Assembly: GCF_032918005.1 (NCBI RefSeq)
Contig: NZ_CP136628.1
Coordinates: 3,705,501 to 3,769,500, forward strand
Direction of reading: 5' to 3'
DNA from: Bradyrhizobium sp. NDS-1
Lineage (GTDB): Bacteria; Pseudomonadota; Alphaproteobacteria; Rhizobiales; Xanthobacteraceae
DNA length: 64,000 bases
Of this stretch, positions 63,949 to 64,000 are shown piece by piece. Every line of letters begins with the position of its first letter. Position 1 is the stretch's first letter. The position numbers were made by a program, and so were the translations under genes. The notes under the pieces were generated by a model. It was not told where the DNA came from and did not search any database. It saw only the letters and a list, made by a program, of their open reading frames with translations.

Positions 63949-64000
63949 CGAACTCACCCCCGGCCGCGCATCCACGCGCGACCCGTCACGCCACGATACC

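Overview
The window is chromosomal DNA of a high-GC alphaproteobacterium, most probably Bradyrhizobium or a close relative in the Nitrobacteraceae. This rests on gene order and protein families recognised by eye: rsh-pdxJ-acpS-lepB-rnc-era-recO, hemB-RDD-bpt, ldtR-glyA-nrdR-ribD-ribE-ribH-nusB-thiL-hppA, bamE-UQCC chaperone-DUF177-plsX-fabH-ihfA-merR, together with GcrA, MucR and a Porin_2 porin. No database search was possible.

Layout. 1-9534 is a mostly co-directional housekeeping block: stringent response, vitamin B6, ACP activation, signal peptidase, RNase III, Era, RecO and topoisomerase IV. 9535-19095 is more accessory: an orphan peptide-type binding protein, a GMC oxidoreductase, about 1.1 kb of repeat-rich non-coding DNA, a large STAND-type regulator, and a divergent SDR/AraC pair. 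19154-22524 deals with metals (ChrA, rhodanese-ChrB, a DmeF-like CDF exporter). 22581-28178 carries two MFS exporters, a class III adenylate cyclase and the manganese importer MntH behind a probable Mur/Fur box. 28242-30955 is bpt, an RDD protein and hemB on the minus strand. 31079-41771 is the LdtR/glyA/riboflavin/nusB/thiL/hppA block. 41951-48508 holds a Bug-type binding protein, BamE, the plsX-fabH lipid block, IHF alpha, a MerR regulator and tRNA-Pro(GGG). 48812-64000 is mixed: TetR/hydrolase pair, EAL protein, SDR, an alpha/beta-hydrolase-like protein lacking its serine, a MarR regulator, the porin, GcrA, an acetamidase, YdcF, DUF169, a saccharopine-dehydrogenase-like protein, MucR and a proline-rich membrane protein.

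Four families of palindromic intergenic repeat occur two or three times each, which is typical of this group. I see no CRISPR array, transposase, integrase, phage module or rRNA. The less ordinary signals are an in-frame 15-bp minisatellite in rnc, a composite non-coding element at about 13.25-13.95 kb with a 19-bp perfect inverted repeat, an orphan terminator with a possible small RNA after the porin, the serine-less hydrolase, a decayed TetR fragment, a probable CTG start, and a MucR protein missing most zinc ligands. I did not find a convincing new multi-gene system.
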